Assembly: GCA_009377495.1 (NCBI GenBank)
Contig: WHTZ01000023.1
Span: 1 to 64,000 of the forward strand
Source: Luteitalea sp.
GTDB lineage: Bacteria > Acidobacteriota > Vicinamibacteria > Vicinamibacterales > Vicinamibacteraceae
DNA length: 64,000 nt
Direction of reading: 5' to 3'
Part shown: one piece after another, positions 1-7,519 of the stretch
Numbering within the stretch: position 1 is the stretch's first letter
Layout of the letters: each line of letters opens with the position of its first letter
Position numbers and translations under genes: made by a program
The notes under the pieces: model-generated
Databases searched by the model: none
Seen by the model: the letters and a program-made list of their open reading frames with translations, nothing else
Told to the model about the DNA's origin: nothing

Positions 1-2
1 AT

Positions 3-449
3 CAACCCGTAAGCGTCTACACAGCCGAAGGCGCGCTGGCAAGCGCGGGCTGGGCCCGTGAGCGGTTTGTGACGTTGCTGTTGCTCGGCTTCGCGATGTT
101 TGCGCTGATGCTCGCAGTAGTCGGGCTCTACAGTGTCGTGTCGTACTCGGTGTCGTGCCGGTTCAAAGAATTCGGCATCCGTATGGCGCTCGGTGCCAGT
201 CGCGGGCGCATCGTAAACGCTGCGGTGCAGCCGGCGGTCTGGGCCATCGTCGGGGGCCTCTTCGCTGGTCTCGCATTGAGCGTGGGGCTTAACAAGGTTG
301 TAGCCCAGTGGTCGATCGGCAATCTGAACGATCCGGTCGTGCTCGTCGCCGTCAGCCTGGTGCTGTTTGTCGCTGCGATGATGTCCGCCGCGATTCCAGC
401 GAGCCGAGCTGCCTCGATTCAGCCGGTCGACGCGCTTCGGACCGACTGA
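3..449 (+). CDS. ADOP/MacB-type permease, C-terminal end (5' cut by window)
   Basis: The frame is open from base 3, so this is the tail of a longer gene that starts outside the window. It encodes the last FtsX-like domain of a duplicated ABC-type permease. A first membrane segment ends in the family signature GLYSVVSYSV, followed by FGIRMALGASRGRI, two more membrane segments, and the closing motif PASRAASIQPVDALRTD. This ending (IPA-RRA-x-DP-ALR) recurs in every permease of this window. Family knowledge: ADOP proteins have two MacB-like periplasmic domains and eight membrane segments, and are usually paired with PadR regulators. The substrate is unknown. It could be a truncated fragment like others nearby, because only 149 codons are visible. 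Confidence 0.85.
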   Translation, partial: QPVSVYTAEGALASAGWARERFVTLLLLGFAMFALMLAVVGLYSVVSYSVSCRFKEFGIRMALGASRGRIVNAAVQPAVWAIVGGLFAGLALSVGLNKVVAQWSIGNLNDPVVLVAVSLVLFVAAMMSAAIPASRAASIQPVDALRTD

Positions 450-575
450 ACAAAGGCCCGCCGCGCAGATCGAGTGGGGCGCCGATGGAGTGTGTGAAGG
501 GGCTCAGTGTCAATTATCGCCCGTAGGGAGCCACTCGTTTTCGGTTGATCGGGGGCCACTTTCGCCACGTGGCGC

Positions 576-990
576 CTACCGTTCTCCCGCGTTCTGGGCG
601 TTCTCGGTCGCATACTCGCCATTCGGATCGAATATGACTTGCCCGATGCACAGCGCCGCTGGTTGCCACCGCAATTCGAAGATGGTCTTGAGCACGATCT
701 TCGTGGTATTGGACTTGCCGGTCCGTGTCATCCCCAACAGCGCGGTTTTCTGGCCGAGGAGATCAGTGGGCGTGATCGAAACGGGCACGCCGTCGACCTG
801 CTGAAAGGCCCGATGGCTGGAGGCGTACCGCACGGCGCCGACGCTGACCATCGCGGTGTCGGCGTCGGCATGCGTCCGTGGATCCCGGTAGTTGACGATG
901 CGTTCCAGCGCATCGCTGCGCGGCTCGAATACCTTCAGGCCCTGATTGGGGTAGTAGTTGCTCAGGTCGGAGCCGAACGTCAGCACGTGG
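576..990 (-). pseudogene. HerA-type (DUF87) hexameric ATPase fragment
   Basis: Only about 135 codons of the N-terminal and Walker A part of a HerA/DUF87 ATPase remain. The translated piece shows a domain leading into GQKTALLGMTRTGKSNTTK, a good Walker A of the HerA kind, and then VIFDPNGEYATENAQ, the strand and acidic motif that follows it in this family. The frame stops shortly afterwards, so the RecA core, Walker B and the C-terminal part are missing. Upstream the frame stays open but loses sequence character. HerA proteins pump DNA with NurA, SIR2 or other nucleases, in repair or phage defence. A second decayed frame lies 0.7 kb upstream on the same strand and may be its former partner. 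Confidence 0.6.
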
Positions 991-1192
991 CGGACGCCAG
1001 TGGTGCAACAAGCGAATCGGAGCCGACGCGGGCCTGTGGACAGGTCCCGCGGCTCGGATCGCTGCTGGGTGTGACGCGCGGCGTGCATCTCCACACGTGG
1101 GCTGGCGTTGCGCGATGACGGGCGTGCTCCGCGTCGTGATTCAGATCGGTGGACCAGATCGTCAAACCGCGATGGCGTACGTGGGCAAATCC

Positions 1193-1326
1193 GCCTGACG
1201 CTCCGATAAATGCCAGAGAATTGGGAGCGCATGGCGCGGGTCAAGGCCGCGCAGCGCCGAGCGGAGCGAGGGCAGCCTTGAGGCGCGCCATGCGCTCCCA
1301 CACAATCATTGTCCGGAGCGTCGGGC
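1193..1326. repeat. Foldback element, copy 1 of 2
   Basis: This palindromic element of about 134 bp has outer inverted repeats (GACGCTCCG at 1197-1205, CGGAGCGTC at 1314-1322). An inner 25-bp hairpin (1223-1247 against 1275-1299) has only a two-base mismatch. The loop contains GAGCGGAGCGAG. A second copy at 11541-11666 keeps the same plan and loop. No open frame is involved, so it is best described as a MITE-like or REP-like palindrome. Confidence 0.75.
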
Positions 1327-1689
1327 GCTCGTTGGACGTACGGATGTGAGATCTGCACGAACCGACATCGATGATCCTTGGACCCGGCCACGTTGCTACG
1401 CGTTTCTCATGCCGGCGGCCCGCCGCGCGAGTCGCGGTTATGCACCTGACGATAGACCCGCATGGTGGCGCACGTGCGCGAGCCATCGCGTCGTCTCACG
1501 CGCAGACGTTCGTCTCCGCGAGCTCCGCGCGAAGGCGCTGGGACTTCGGGCCCGGCGCGCGGTGAGTACTGCGGCTGCGATCTGCGACACGGAGCAGTTC
1601 TCTTTAGCTGACCGGAATCGTTGTCCACCAGCGTCACTCCAGGATCCCGGTTCCGGAGAGTAGGTACGCCGCAGTCGGCGCTCAGTGCG

Positions 1690-2051
1690 TTGAGACGCCG
1701 AAAAGACCATCGCGGACACAGTGCCAGGTCGGCGCGTCCAGTGCCGCAGGATCGCCACACACAGCCGCAGGTAATCGCCCTCCCGCCAGCGCCCTTGGTC
1801 GCGCACCAGGTGTTCGTTCAGGAATGTGCCGGCACGACGACGAACCCGATGTCTGCCAGTTGTACATCCAGGGTGATGACCTCGTGATTGTACGAGAAGA
1901 TATCCCGGTGATACAGGCCGAATAGTGTGCAACTCGAGATCGCCGCAGGCGCGCTCTCTGTGACTCGTCCACGTGTCAAGATTCGCATCGTCGAATGGAC
2001 CCGACCAACAGGGAAAACGCGCCCCAGCGCGTCGGGCTGACTTCCGATCAC
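1690..2051 (-). pseudogene. Unidentified decayed gene next to the HerA fragment
   Basis: Two overlapping minus-strand frames carry protein-like sequence that joins if a frameshift is allowed near 1825. The first (to 1818) contains LFGLYHRDIFSYNHEV and a LDVQLADIGFVVVPA stretch. The second continues with FLNEHLVRDQGRW and REGDYLRLCVAILRHW. Both look like ordered alpha/beta protein and not like antisense noise. I do not recognise the family. It lies upstream of the HerA fragment on the same strand, so a former operon with that ATPase is possible but unproven. Confidence 0.35.
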
Positions 2052-2276
2052 ACGTCGAATCGCAGACGCGCGGCGGTTTCCGAGAATGCATCTCTACGCA
2101 ACTGCATGCCTGTCGCGCAGTAGGCCGACTTCCACGTCAGGTGCAGGACCGCCGGGCGACTGCCACGCGGCGCACTTTGAGCACTCAAAATGTGCATGAC
2201 ACATGCACGCTGCTGGCCGCGCGACGGCCCTGTCAGCAGACACGCAGCCGCCCCATTTTGACAGCGACTAGACACG

Positions 2277-2362
2277 CGGAACCGAGACGTGAACGACCCC
2301 GCGGGGCGCGCATGGGGCCGCAGGCGTGCGCCAGGACCGGGGTCGTTCACGTCTCGGTTCCG
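2277..2362. repeat. 24-bp-stem hairpin downstream of geneA, copy 1
   Basis: A perfect 24-bp inverted repeat (2277-2300 against 2339-2362) encloses a 38-nt loop that can itself pair (GCGCA with TGCGC). The same structure with the same stem sequence lies at 12438-12523, downstream of the second geneA. The stem is identical while the loop differs by several bases. That points to a maintained structure at the end of the mobile module, not a simple terminator, because no T-tract follows. Confidence 0.8.
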
Positions 2363-2389
2363 TTCCTGCGCTGTTGCAACCGCTGTCCA

Positions 2390-2412
2390 GGGGCGGCACA
2401 AATCGCCGCCCC
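2390..2412 (-). terminator. Hairpin after geneA, likely terminator
   Basis: GGGGCGGC and GCCGCCCC pair around a 7-nt AT-containing loop, 17 bp past the geneA stop. It is conserved at 12551-12573 behind the second copy. No clear T-run follows on the minus strand, so termination is inferred from position and stem strength. Confidence 0.45.
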
Positions 2413-2428
2413 CACGCTGCTGCTGTGC

Positions 2429-3659
2429 TCATAGCGTAACTCCCAGCGCTTTCTGCGCTTTGTACCACTCGTTGAGCCGGTGCCAGTCGCGGTCCAATTG
2501 CTCGCTGACGGTGAGCGGTGTTTCCGCTGGTGGGGGTTGAGGACCGGGGTTAAGGACCTGCGCTCGCCTCTTCTGCCCTTCCTCCCCCCTTCTCAACCCC
2601 CTCGCCATCGGTTCGGGCCGACGCGGCGGTTCGGTCACCAGGGGTGAGAGATGACGGTAGACGTGCGGTAGGACCAGGCACTCCACCGCGCCTCTGCTGG
2701 CCTCCAAGGCCTCGGCGATCGCGGGTGACGACACGCCCTCGAAGACTACGTTCCCATGCCGCCGCCAGCGCCGGTACATCTCGGTGAACCGGGGTATGCC
2801 GAACACCTTGGCGCCAACGCTGAGGAACCCCTGTGTCTGCGGGTGCAGCGGCTGCCCTTCATCCGCCTGACGACGATGGTCGAAGTACCACTTGAGCTCG
2901 CCGATCGTGATCGGGTGGAGCGGGCTCTCGAGCTCCTCGTGGATGACCGTCTGGTACGCGCCGTAGAAGTGGTCCAGGGGGCGCGGGAAGGCCAGGCGGA
3001 CGGTCCATGCCGGCGCGGCACGCAGCAGCGCGGCATGCCCCTGCAGAAAGGTTCGGAAGTGCTCCGTCCAGGGGTCGGTGACCAGATACAAGAGCACGAC
3101 ACGGCCGCCGGACTCGACACCGATCGGGAACGTGCTCGGGAGGTCGCGAACGGCTTCTGAGGAGCGGTCGGCGCTCCCATCGGAGGCGGGCTCGGTCGAC
3201 GTCGATGCTGACAAGCGGGCGAGGTACGCGCGCTTCTCGGCGGCCGTTGTCAGCCAGCCGAGATCGGGCGCCGAGAGGACTGCGTCGAGCAGCATGAGTC
3301 GCTCGGCGGCACGGCCAGCGGGCACGGGTCGGCGATACCGGCTGGCACCCTCGCCAAGCGCGCAATAGAGCCCGCGCGCGTGCACGTGATACAGCCGCGC
3401 GCGGTTGTGGATACACGGGATCGCCGACGCGAATCGGCGCCTGACGAGCTTCGCGAAGAATCCGTTGCACTTCTTGCCGCCATTCGCGATGCTGGCGAAG
3501 CTCGCGTACTGGCGCGGCACGCACACGCCGGCGTGCCGCATCACGAGCACCAGGAAGCGCGCCTGACGCTCCGAAGCCAATCCCGGTGACGGCGTGGACC
3601 CGCTCATCGTTGGTGCTCATGCCAGTGCCCACGTGACTCGGAGTGCGACCTTCGATCAC
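2429..3659 (-). pseudogene. geneA (copy 1): winged-helix mobile-element protein, frameshifted
   Basis: This is a homologue of the intact gene at 12589-13818. The N-terminus begins at a GTG (3659) overlapping the geneB stop (GTGA), with EGRTPS and NDERVHA matching copy 2. Copy 2 reads CTCCGTGAAGCC where this copy reads CTCCGAAGCC, a two-base loss near 3573 that throws the rest into another frame. From there the sequence is intact to the stop. An ATG at 3607 could restart the main frame and give a 392-residue protein. The early region (RQARFLVLVMRHAGVCVPRQ, then KKCNGFFAKLVRRRF and a YHVHARGL strand) reads like a winged helix of the replication-relaxation kind. The C-terminal half is a conserved domain I cannot name. 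Confidence 0.6.
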
Positions 3660-4789
3660 CACCACAACTCCTCCGCCAGACCGCCGTGGCGGCCCCCGCC
3701 TCCAGCGCCGCCGCTTCGTCCGCCGATGCACAGGCTCAGACCGCGATAGCAGGAGAAGCCCGAGCGCGCCACGCTCGCACCGTGCGCCCCGCGATAGTGG
3801 GGTGTGACCACCTCGATGTCCTCGCGCTCCCAGCGACCATCCGGCTCCTGATACTCGATGCGGACATCAGGGAAATGGACCTCGCCATCGAAGTACGGCA
3901 GGTCGTGTTCGTACGCCCACTCGCGAATCTCATCCGGGGTGCGATCGGGATGACCATCATAGTCGTCGCGGTCCCGATCGCGTTCATGCAGCCAGCGCTG
4001 ATACTCGCTCTTGAGCTCGTGATCGAGCACCACACGTTCGATGTGCGCGCCTCGCTCTAGCAGACACGCCTCGGCGTGTTCGTGCGCGCGATAGAGCTGG
4101 AGGTCGTGCTCCAACTCGCGCTCGCGGACCACGCCCGCGTGGAACGCCTGTTGATGTTCGCTGTCGAGGTCTCGATGGCGTTCGAGAAGGCTCCGGCCGG
4201 CCTGGGTCAACGTCACCGCCTGGTCGCGGTAGCCGGGCACGCGCGCGGTGTCGATCAGTCCTTGCTCGCGCAGGTGGCGAAGGTCGCCTGAACGTGGATC
4301 GGCCGGCCCGCCGTCGTTGTCGCGGAGGTCACGACTGGAGACGACTCGGAAGGCACCGAGCGTCGCGAGCGTCCGCGTTTCCGAACCGCGTAAGGTATAT
4401 TCACGGTCGCGATCACGGACGCGCTCGCGTTCGGGTCCACGCGGCAGTCGAACATGGCGGCTGAAGGCATCTCGTACGCCCCAATCGCGTTCCTGAGCAT
4501 CGCGATCTCGCTCTGGCCATCGCGCATCGTCTCGGTGGCCGCGAGTGGGGTCGTCGGAGGCCTGCCGGCCGTTCCCAGGCCCGCGGCCGAGCGTCCGCGC
4601 GTCCTCGTCATCGCGCTCGCGCGATCGGGCGTCAGGTCGCCTCCAGTGGTCGTCCCGATGCGGCGTTCCTGATGCTCCTGACGACCCACGCCGGCTGCGA
4701 GGCGCTTCGATGTCCTCGCGGGTATCGCGGCTGCCCCGACGAGCGGCATCGCGTCGGTCGTCGTAGTCTCGTGGATCAAAATCGAACAT
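3656..4789 (-). CDS. geneB (copy 1): replication-relaxation-like protein with charged N-terminus
   Basis: This protein of about 377 residues starts at ATG 4789 (MFDFDPRDYDD, RBS GGGAG); an upstream ATG at 4822 is in frame but not shared with copy 2. The first 130 or so residues are an Arg/Asp-rich disordered tail. A winged-helix segment follows (TLATLGAFRVVSSRDL, LRHLREQGLID, VTLTQAGRSLL). The C-terminal half carries PDEIREWAYEHDLPYFD, HFPDVRIEYQEPDGRW and EDIEVVTPHYRGAHG, ending in a Gly-rich tail. The layout resembles the replication-relaxation/MobC-like family of conjugative and integrative elements, whose C-terminal half resembles a PD-(D/E)xK nuclease fold. Its stop overlaps the geneA start by GTGA, so the two are translationally coupled. 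A role in mobilisation is inferred. Confidence 0.65.
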   Translation of the reverse strand: MFDFDPRDYDDRRDAARRGSRDTREDIEAPRSRRGSSGASGTPHRDDHWRRPDARSRERDDEDARTLGRGPGNGRQASDDPTRGHRDDARWPERDRDAQERDWGVRDAFSRHVRLPRGPERERVRDRDREYTLRGSETRTLATLGAFRVVSSRDLRDNDGGPADPRSGDLRHLREQGLIDTARVPGYRDQAVTLTQAGRSLLERHRDLDSEHQQAFHAGVVRERELEHDLQLYRAHEHAEACLLERGAHIERVVLDHELKSEYQRWLHERDRDRDDYDGHPDRTPDEIREWAYEHDLPYFDGEVHFPDVRIEYQEPDGRWEREDIEVVTPHYRGAHGASVARSGFSCYRGLSLCIGGRSGGAGGGGRHGGLAEELWW

Positions 4790-4824
4790 CGTGAGCTCCC
4801 GTTCGACGCTGGTAGAATGCATTC

Positions 4825-5031
4825 ATGCGGATCGCATCGCGCCGGGTCGTCCGCGAGCGTGTCGAGGTCCATGCCGAGTTGCCCAAAGGCGCGTCGGTGA
4901 CCGTTATGGCCCTTGACGGGGATGAAACGTTCGAGGTCGACAAAGACACCGAGCGGATGCTGCTCGCGGCCATCGCCCAGTGCGATCGGGGGCAGACGAC
5001 GCCGATGAGTGAGTTGCTGGCTGAGCTTTGA
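4825..5031 (+). CDS. Small protein upstream of ParDE
   Basis: This 68-residue protein has no family I recognise. It is mixed charged, with a likely beta-rich first half (VEVHAELPKGASVTVMALDG) and a helical end (DTERMLLAAIAQCDRG, MSELLAEL). It lies 35 bp from the divergent geneB start and ends 11 bp before the parD ATG, so it reads as the first gene of a three-gene toxin-antitoxin operon. Its RBS is weak. It could be an extra regulator or chaperone of the pair. The operon is missing between geneB' and att2 in the second module, so it looks like cargo gained by this copy. Confidence 0.6.
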   Translation: MRIASRRVVRERVEVHAELPKGASVTVMALDGDETFEVDKDTERMLLAAIAQCDRGQTTPMSELLAEL

Positions 5032-5042
5032 AGGGTGAACGT

Positions 5043-5327
5043 ATGAACGTCGAGTTGACCGCCGATCAGCGCGCCTTCGTACAGAAGGCCATCGAGAGCG
5101 GTCGGATCAGGGCGGAGGAAGAGGCCGTTCAGGAGGCGCTCGCGCTCTGGGAAGAACGCGAGCGGCGCCGGCTGGAGCTGCTCGCGATGCTTGATGAGGC
5201 CGACGCCTCCTTTGCACGCGGCGAAGGCATTCCCATCACCGAGGAATCCGTACAGGGTCTCATCGAAGAGGCGAAGCAGCGACTGCGCCGCCGAATTGAG
5301 CTCGAGCGTTCCGCGACGTCCCGCTGA
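5043..5327 (+). CDS. parD: ParD-like antitoxin
   Basis: A 94-residue protein starting at ATG 5043 behind GAAGGGTG; a TTG at 5028 is an alternative start. MNVELTADQRAFVQKAIESGR matches the N-terminal ribbon-helix-helix of ParD-type antitoxins, and a long charged helix (EEAVQEALALWEERERRRLE) follows, then GIPITEESVQGLIEEAKQR, typical of the toxin-wrapping tail. The family binds its own promoter and neutralises ParE. The stop overlaps the parE start by one base, so the two are coupled. Confidence 0.85.
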   Translation: MNVELTADQRAFVQKAIESGRIRAEEEAVQEALALWEERERRRLELLAMLDEADASFARGEGIPITEESVQGLIEEAKQRLRRRIELERSATSR

Positions 5328-5626
5328 TGGCGCATCGCCTCTCGCCAAGGGCTCAGGCCGACATCGACGAGCTCGCGTACTACATCGCTGTCGAGAGCGG
5401 CAGTCTCGAAGTTGCGGACCGCCTCCTCGAGTCCATCTACCGCAGGTTTCTCTTCTTGGGTCAATACCCGCGCGCTGGTCGGCGTCGGGACGACCTTCGT
5501 CCGGGTCTTCGGCTCTTTCCAGCGGGGCGGTACCTCGTCCTGTACCGAGTCGAGGCGAACGACGTCCTGATTCAGCGCGTGGTCCACGGCAGCCGGGACC
5601 TCGCCGCGCTGCTGCGCGACACGTGA
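5327..5626 (+). CDS. parE: ParE-like toxin
   Basis: A 99-residue RelE/ParE-superfamily toxin. It opens with the family start LSPRAQADIDELAYYIA, has the middle helix VADRLLESIYRRF with the turn LGQYPRAGRRRDDLRPGLR, and closes with YLVLYRVEANDVLIQRVVHGSRDL, the beta-hairpin and final RVVHG-RD motif of ParE. Length and residues fit an intact toxin. Family members poison DNA gyrase, but I infer that target only from the family. It is translated directly after parD. As cargo next to an att site it may stabilise the element by addiction. Confidence 0.88.
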   Translation: MAHRLSPRAQADIDELAYYIAVESGSLEVADRLLESIYRRFLFLGQYPRAGRRRDDLRPGLRLFPAGRYLVLYRVEANDVLIQRVVHGSRDLAALLRDT

Positions 5627-5734
5627 CCCTCGTTCGACCCCGTGCCGCTAAGCGACTGACAATTGACTGACAATCGGTAGCGGCTGGGGGTCGGTCGAGG
5701 TAGCCTCGTGTAGGCGAAAACCTTGAGAAAAACG

Positions 5735-5758
5735 GGGGCAGCGGCTTCCCGCTGCCCC
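5735..5758 (+). terminator. Hairpin between parE and att1
   Basis: GGGGCAGCGG and CCGCTGCCCC form a 10-bp stem with a CTTC loop about 110 bp after parE. No T-run follows, so a role as terminator of the toxin operon is only likely by position. Confidence 0.4.
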
Positions 5759-5775
5759 AGGTGGCCTCGTTCCCA

Positions 5776-5867
5776 CGGCCTTCTAAGCCGGGGGTCGCAG
5801 GTTCGAGTCGCGTCCTGCTTGCCTCGCCGTAGCGGCGCCAGCCGCGGAGGCGGGCCGGGCGCGCCAC
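5776..5867 (+). other. att1: 92-bp attachment-site block with tRNA-Arg(UCU) 3' part
   Basis: These 92 bases are identical to 15086-15177, while the DNA on both sides is only roughly 85-90 percent similar. The block begins at an anticodon stem and loop (CGGC, CTTCTAA, GCCG; anticodon TCT). It continues through a T-arm start (GCAGGTTCGAGT) and ends in GGGCGCGCCA, like a tRNA 3' end. The 5' half of the tRNA is absent. Between the T-arm and the acceptor end lies an extra stretch that folds as a nested hairpin (GCCTC with GAGGC, GCGGC with GCCGC). The recombinase gene ends 38 bp away. Tyrosine recombinases commonly use the anticodon-to-3'-end part of tRNA genes as att sites. Confidence 0.65.
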
Positions 5868-5880
5868 TTTTCGAAGGGCC

Positions 5881-5908
5881 GTGTGACACAGGTGTGACAC
5901 TTCGTCAC
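5881..5908. repeat. GTGTGACAC direct repeats beside att1
   Basis: GTGTGACAC occurs twice, two bases apart, followed by a CGTCAC half. It sits between the att block and the recombinase stop. The same motif flanks att2 on both sides (14964-14991 and 15191-15218). This is the position where recombinase arm-type or excisionase sites are expected. Confidence 0.6.
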
Positions 5909-7152
5909 CCATTCAGACCTCCCGCGACCGCCTTCAGCGTCCGCCGTTTCCAGCTAACCTCCAGTCCCTTGCGCAATTCCTCGTCCGTCACGTTCAGGTA
6001 GCGTTGGGTCTGCTGGATGCTCGCGTGGCCGAGCATGAGTTGAATGATCCGGATGTCGACGCCGTCCGACAGCAGCCGACAGGCGCCCTCGTGCCTCAGA
6101 TCATGCCAGTGCAGGTCGATCTGCCGGAGCTTGTCTCGGTCGACGCGAGCACCGGGCTTCGTGCGCTTGGTGTCGTGACCGTTTGCGATCAGGAGCAGCG
6201 ATTCCCAGGCAGTCCTGAAGCTGCGCACGTACTCGCCGTTCTCGGTCCCGAACACAAAGGCGTTCGGCCCAAGCTTGCCGCGGCGCTGCAGAATTGCCGC
6301 CAGGCGGCCGCTTGGGTCGAACGGAATGCGACGGTTCTCCTTGTCCTTGGTCGTGTGGCCAGGGATGCCGATCGTGTGAGTCTCCCAATCCACTCGCTTG
6401 TTTTGAATGAGCAGCATCTCGCCCAGCCGGCAGCACAGCTCGAGCGCACCGATGATGCGGTCGTGCATCAGTGGACCGACCCAGCGGTGCTCCCATCTGT
6501 TCATCGCCATCGCCGCATCGAGGAGCCGCTTCCTCTTCGCGTGAGATCCGCCGATCGCGAACGGCTTCTGCCTTGGGGTTCAACCGAACGCCGAAGCAGT
6601 GGAACGGCGACTTGTCGATCAGCGGCGGTGTCTGCGCGTGACCCCAGCGGATGGCCGCACGCAGGATCGCCAGCACCTTGTGCAGCGTGGAGATCTCGAC
6701 CCTGCGCGAGTACTCGGATTCGGTCTTGAACCGGTTGATGATCGCCGGCTCTTCCAGCGCTTTGACCGGGAAATCGCCGAAGTGTTGCTTCAGGATCTTA
6801 ATTCGTCCGGCCGCAGTGTCGAGGCTCCGGATGCCAGCCGGTCGCAGGTGACGTTCGAAGTAGGCGTCCAGGAAGCCTGCGACGCTCTGGAGATCCGCCG
6901 GCGTGTGTTTGCGAGCTGGCTTGATCCGCGGATCGCGTCCGGCTTGACCTCACCGACGAACAGCCGTTCCCAGTCGCGCACCTCCTCCATGGACTCCACC
7001 GGGCGCTGTTTGCTCCGCTCCATTCGCGGCACGGCGAAGTCGTTCACTGGCATTCGATATCGCATGCCCCTATGCTTCACGTCGAACCACAGATGCTCCA
7101 GGCATCGCCGGGCGTTTCGACACGTCCCCCTACATCGTCTTCTGATGGCCAT
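5905..7152 (-). pseudogene. int: Tyrosine recombinase (phage-type integrase), two frameshifts
   Basis: The gene starts at ATG 7152 behind GAAGGAGG. Its N-terminus is Cys/Arg-rich (RRRCRGTCRNARRCLEHLW) as in arm-binding domains. A shift near 6945 and another near 6525 break the frame; joining the three frames gives a continuous integrase of about 415 residues. The core-binding part reads HTPADLQSVAGFLDAYF and EISTLHKVLAILRAAIRWG. The catalytic domain keeps all key residues: Arg in CCRLGEMLLI, Lys in TTKDKENRR, HWHDLRHEGA (HxxR), MLGHASIQQT and the RYLN tyrosine. The gene ends 38 bp from att1, and xis lies 34 bp upstream. Two independent indels suggest decay, unless they are sequencing errors. 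Confidence 0.85.
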
Positions 7153-7186
7153 ACGTCCTCCTTCACATGCTTCAGCTCCTTGGTGT

Positions 7187-7456
7187 TCACGAGATTCGAG
7201 TTGGCGCTCCGCGCGCGATCCAATCGCGCACGTCTCGTGGGTGAAATCGCCGGCTCCTGACAACGAACCGCTGCGAGACCAGAAGTCCCCGCAGGTACGC
7301 GCGACGGACAGTCTCCTCGTGGCAGCCGACGAATTCGGCGACCTCGAACGCGGTCAGCAGACGGTTCGGCAGTCCTCCATAAGTGGGCGGCGTTTCCGCC
7401 GCGGCGTGAACGGTGTTCGCAGTATGCGCCGATTCCGGATACATGATCTTCCGCAT
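7187..7456 (-). CDS. Excisionase-like helix-turn-helix protein
   Basis: An 89-residue protein starting at ATG 7456 behind GGGAGGA. The middle reads NRLLTAFEVAEFVGCHEETVRRAYLRGLL, then RFVVRSRRFHPRDVRDWIARG. That is the MerR-like winged helix of excisionases and AlpA-type regulators: helix-turn-helix, a wing with RR-F, and the closing DVRDWIA helix. It sits 34 bp upstream of the recombinase on the same strand, the usual xis-int order. It probably bends DNA at att for excision or controls int expression. This gene is intact although the integrase is broken. Confidence 0.8.
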   Translation of the reverse strand: MRKIMYPESAHTANTVHAAAETPPTYGGLPNRLLTAFEVAEFVGCHEETVRRAYLRGLLVSQRFVVRSRRFHPRDVRDWIARGAPTRIS

Positions 7457-7519
7457 CGCTCGTCCTCCCGCAACCTTCTGACGTCGAACGAGGCGTTCGA
7501 CGCCAGAGATGACTTGTGA

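Larger units (their letters stand above)
450..2276. other. Decayed 1.8-kb stretch without an intact gene
   Basis: No intact gene is supported here. Several overlapping open frames exist, as expected at high GC, but none reads like a protein over its whole length. Two minus-strand stretches do look like remnants: a HerA-type ATPase piece (576-990) and a frameshifted piece (about 1690-2051). A foldback repeat lies between them at 1193-1326. From about 2205 the DNA becomes recognisably similar to 12360 onward, which marks the outer edge of the duplicated geneA/geneB module. Confidence 0.6.

Noticed and set aside
1193-1326. Foldback repeats as integron attC sites
   Set aside because: They lack the RYYYAAC and GTTRRRY core sites and no IntI gene is present; the recombinase in the window is of the phage type.
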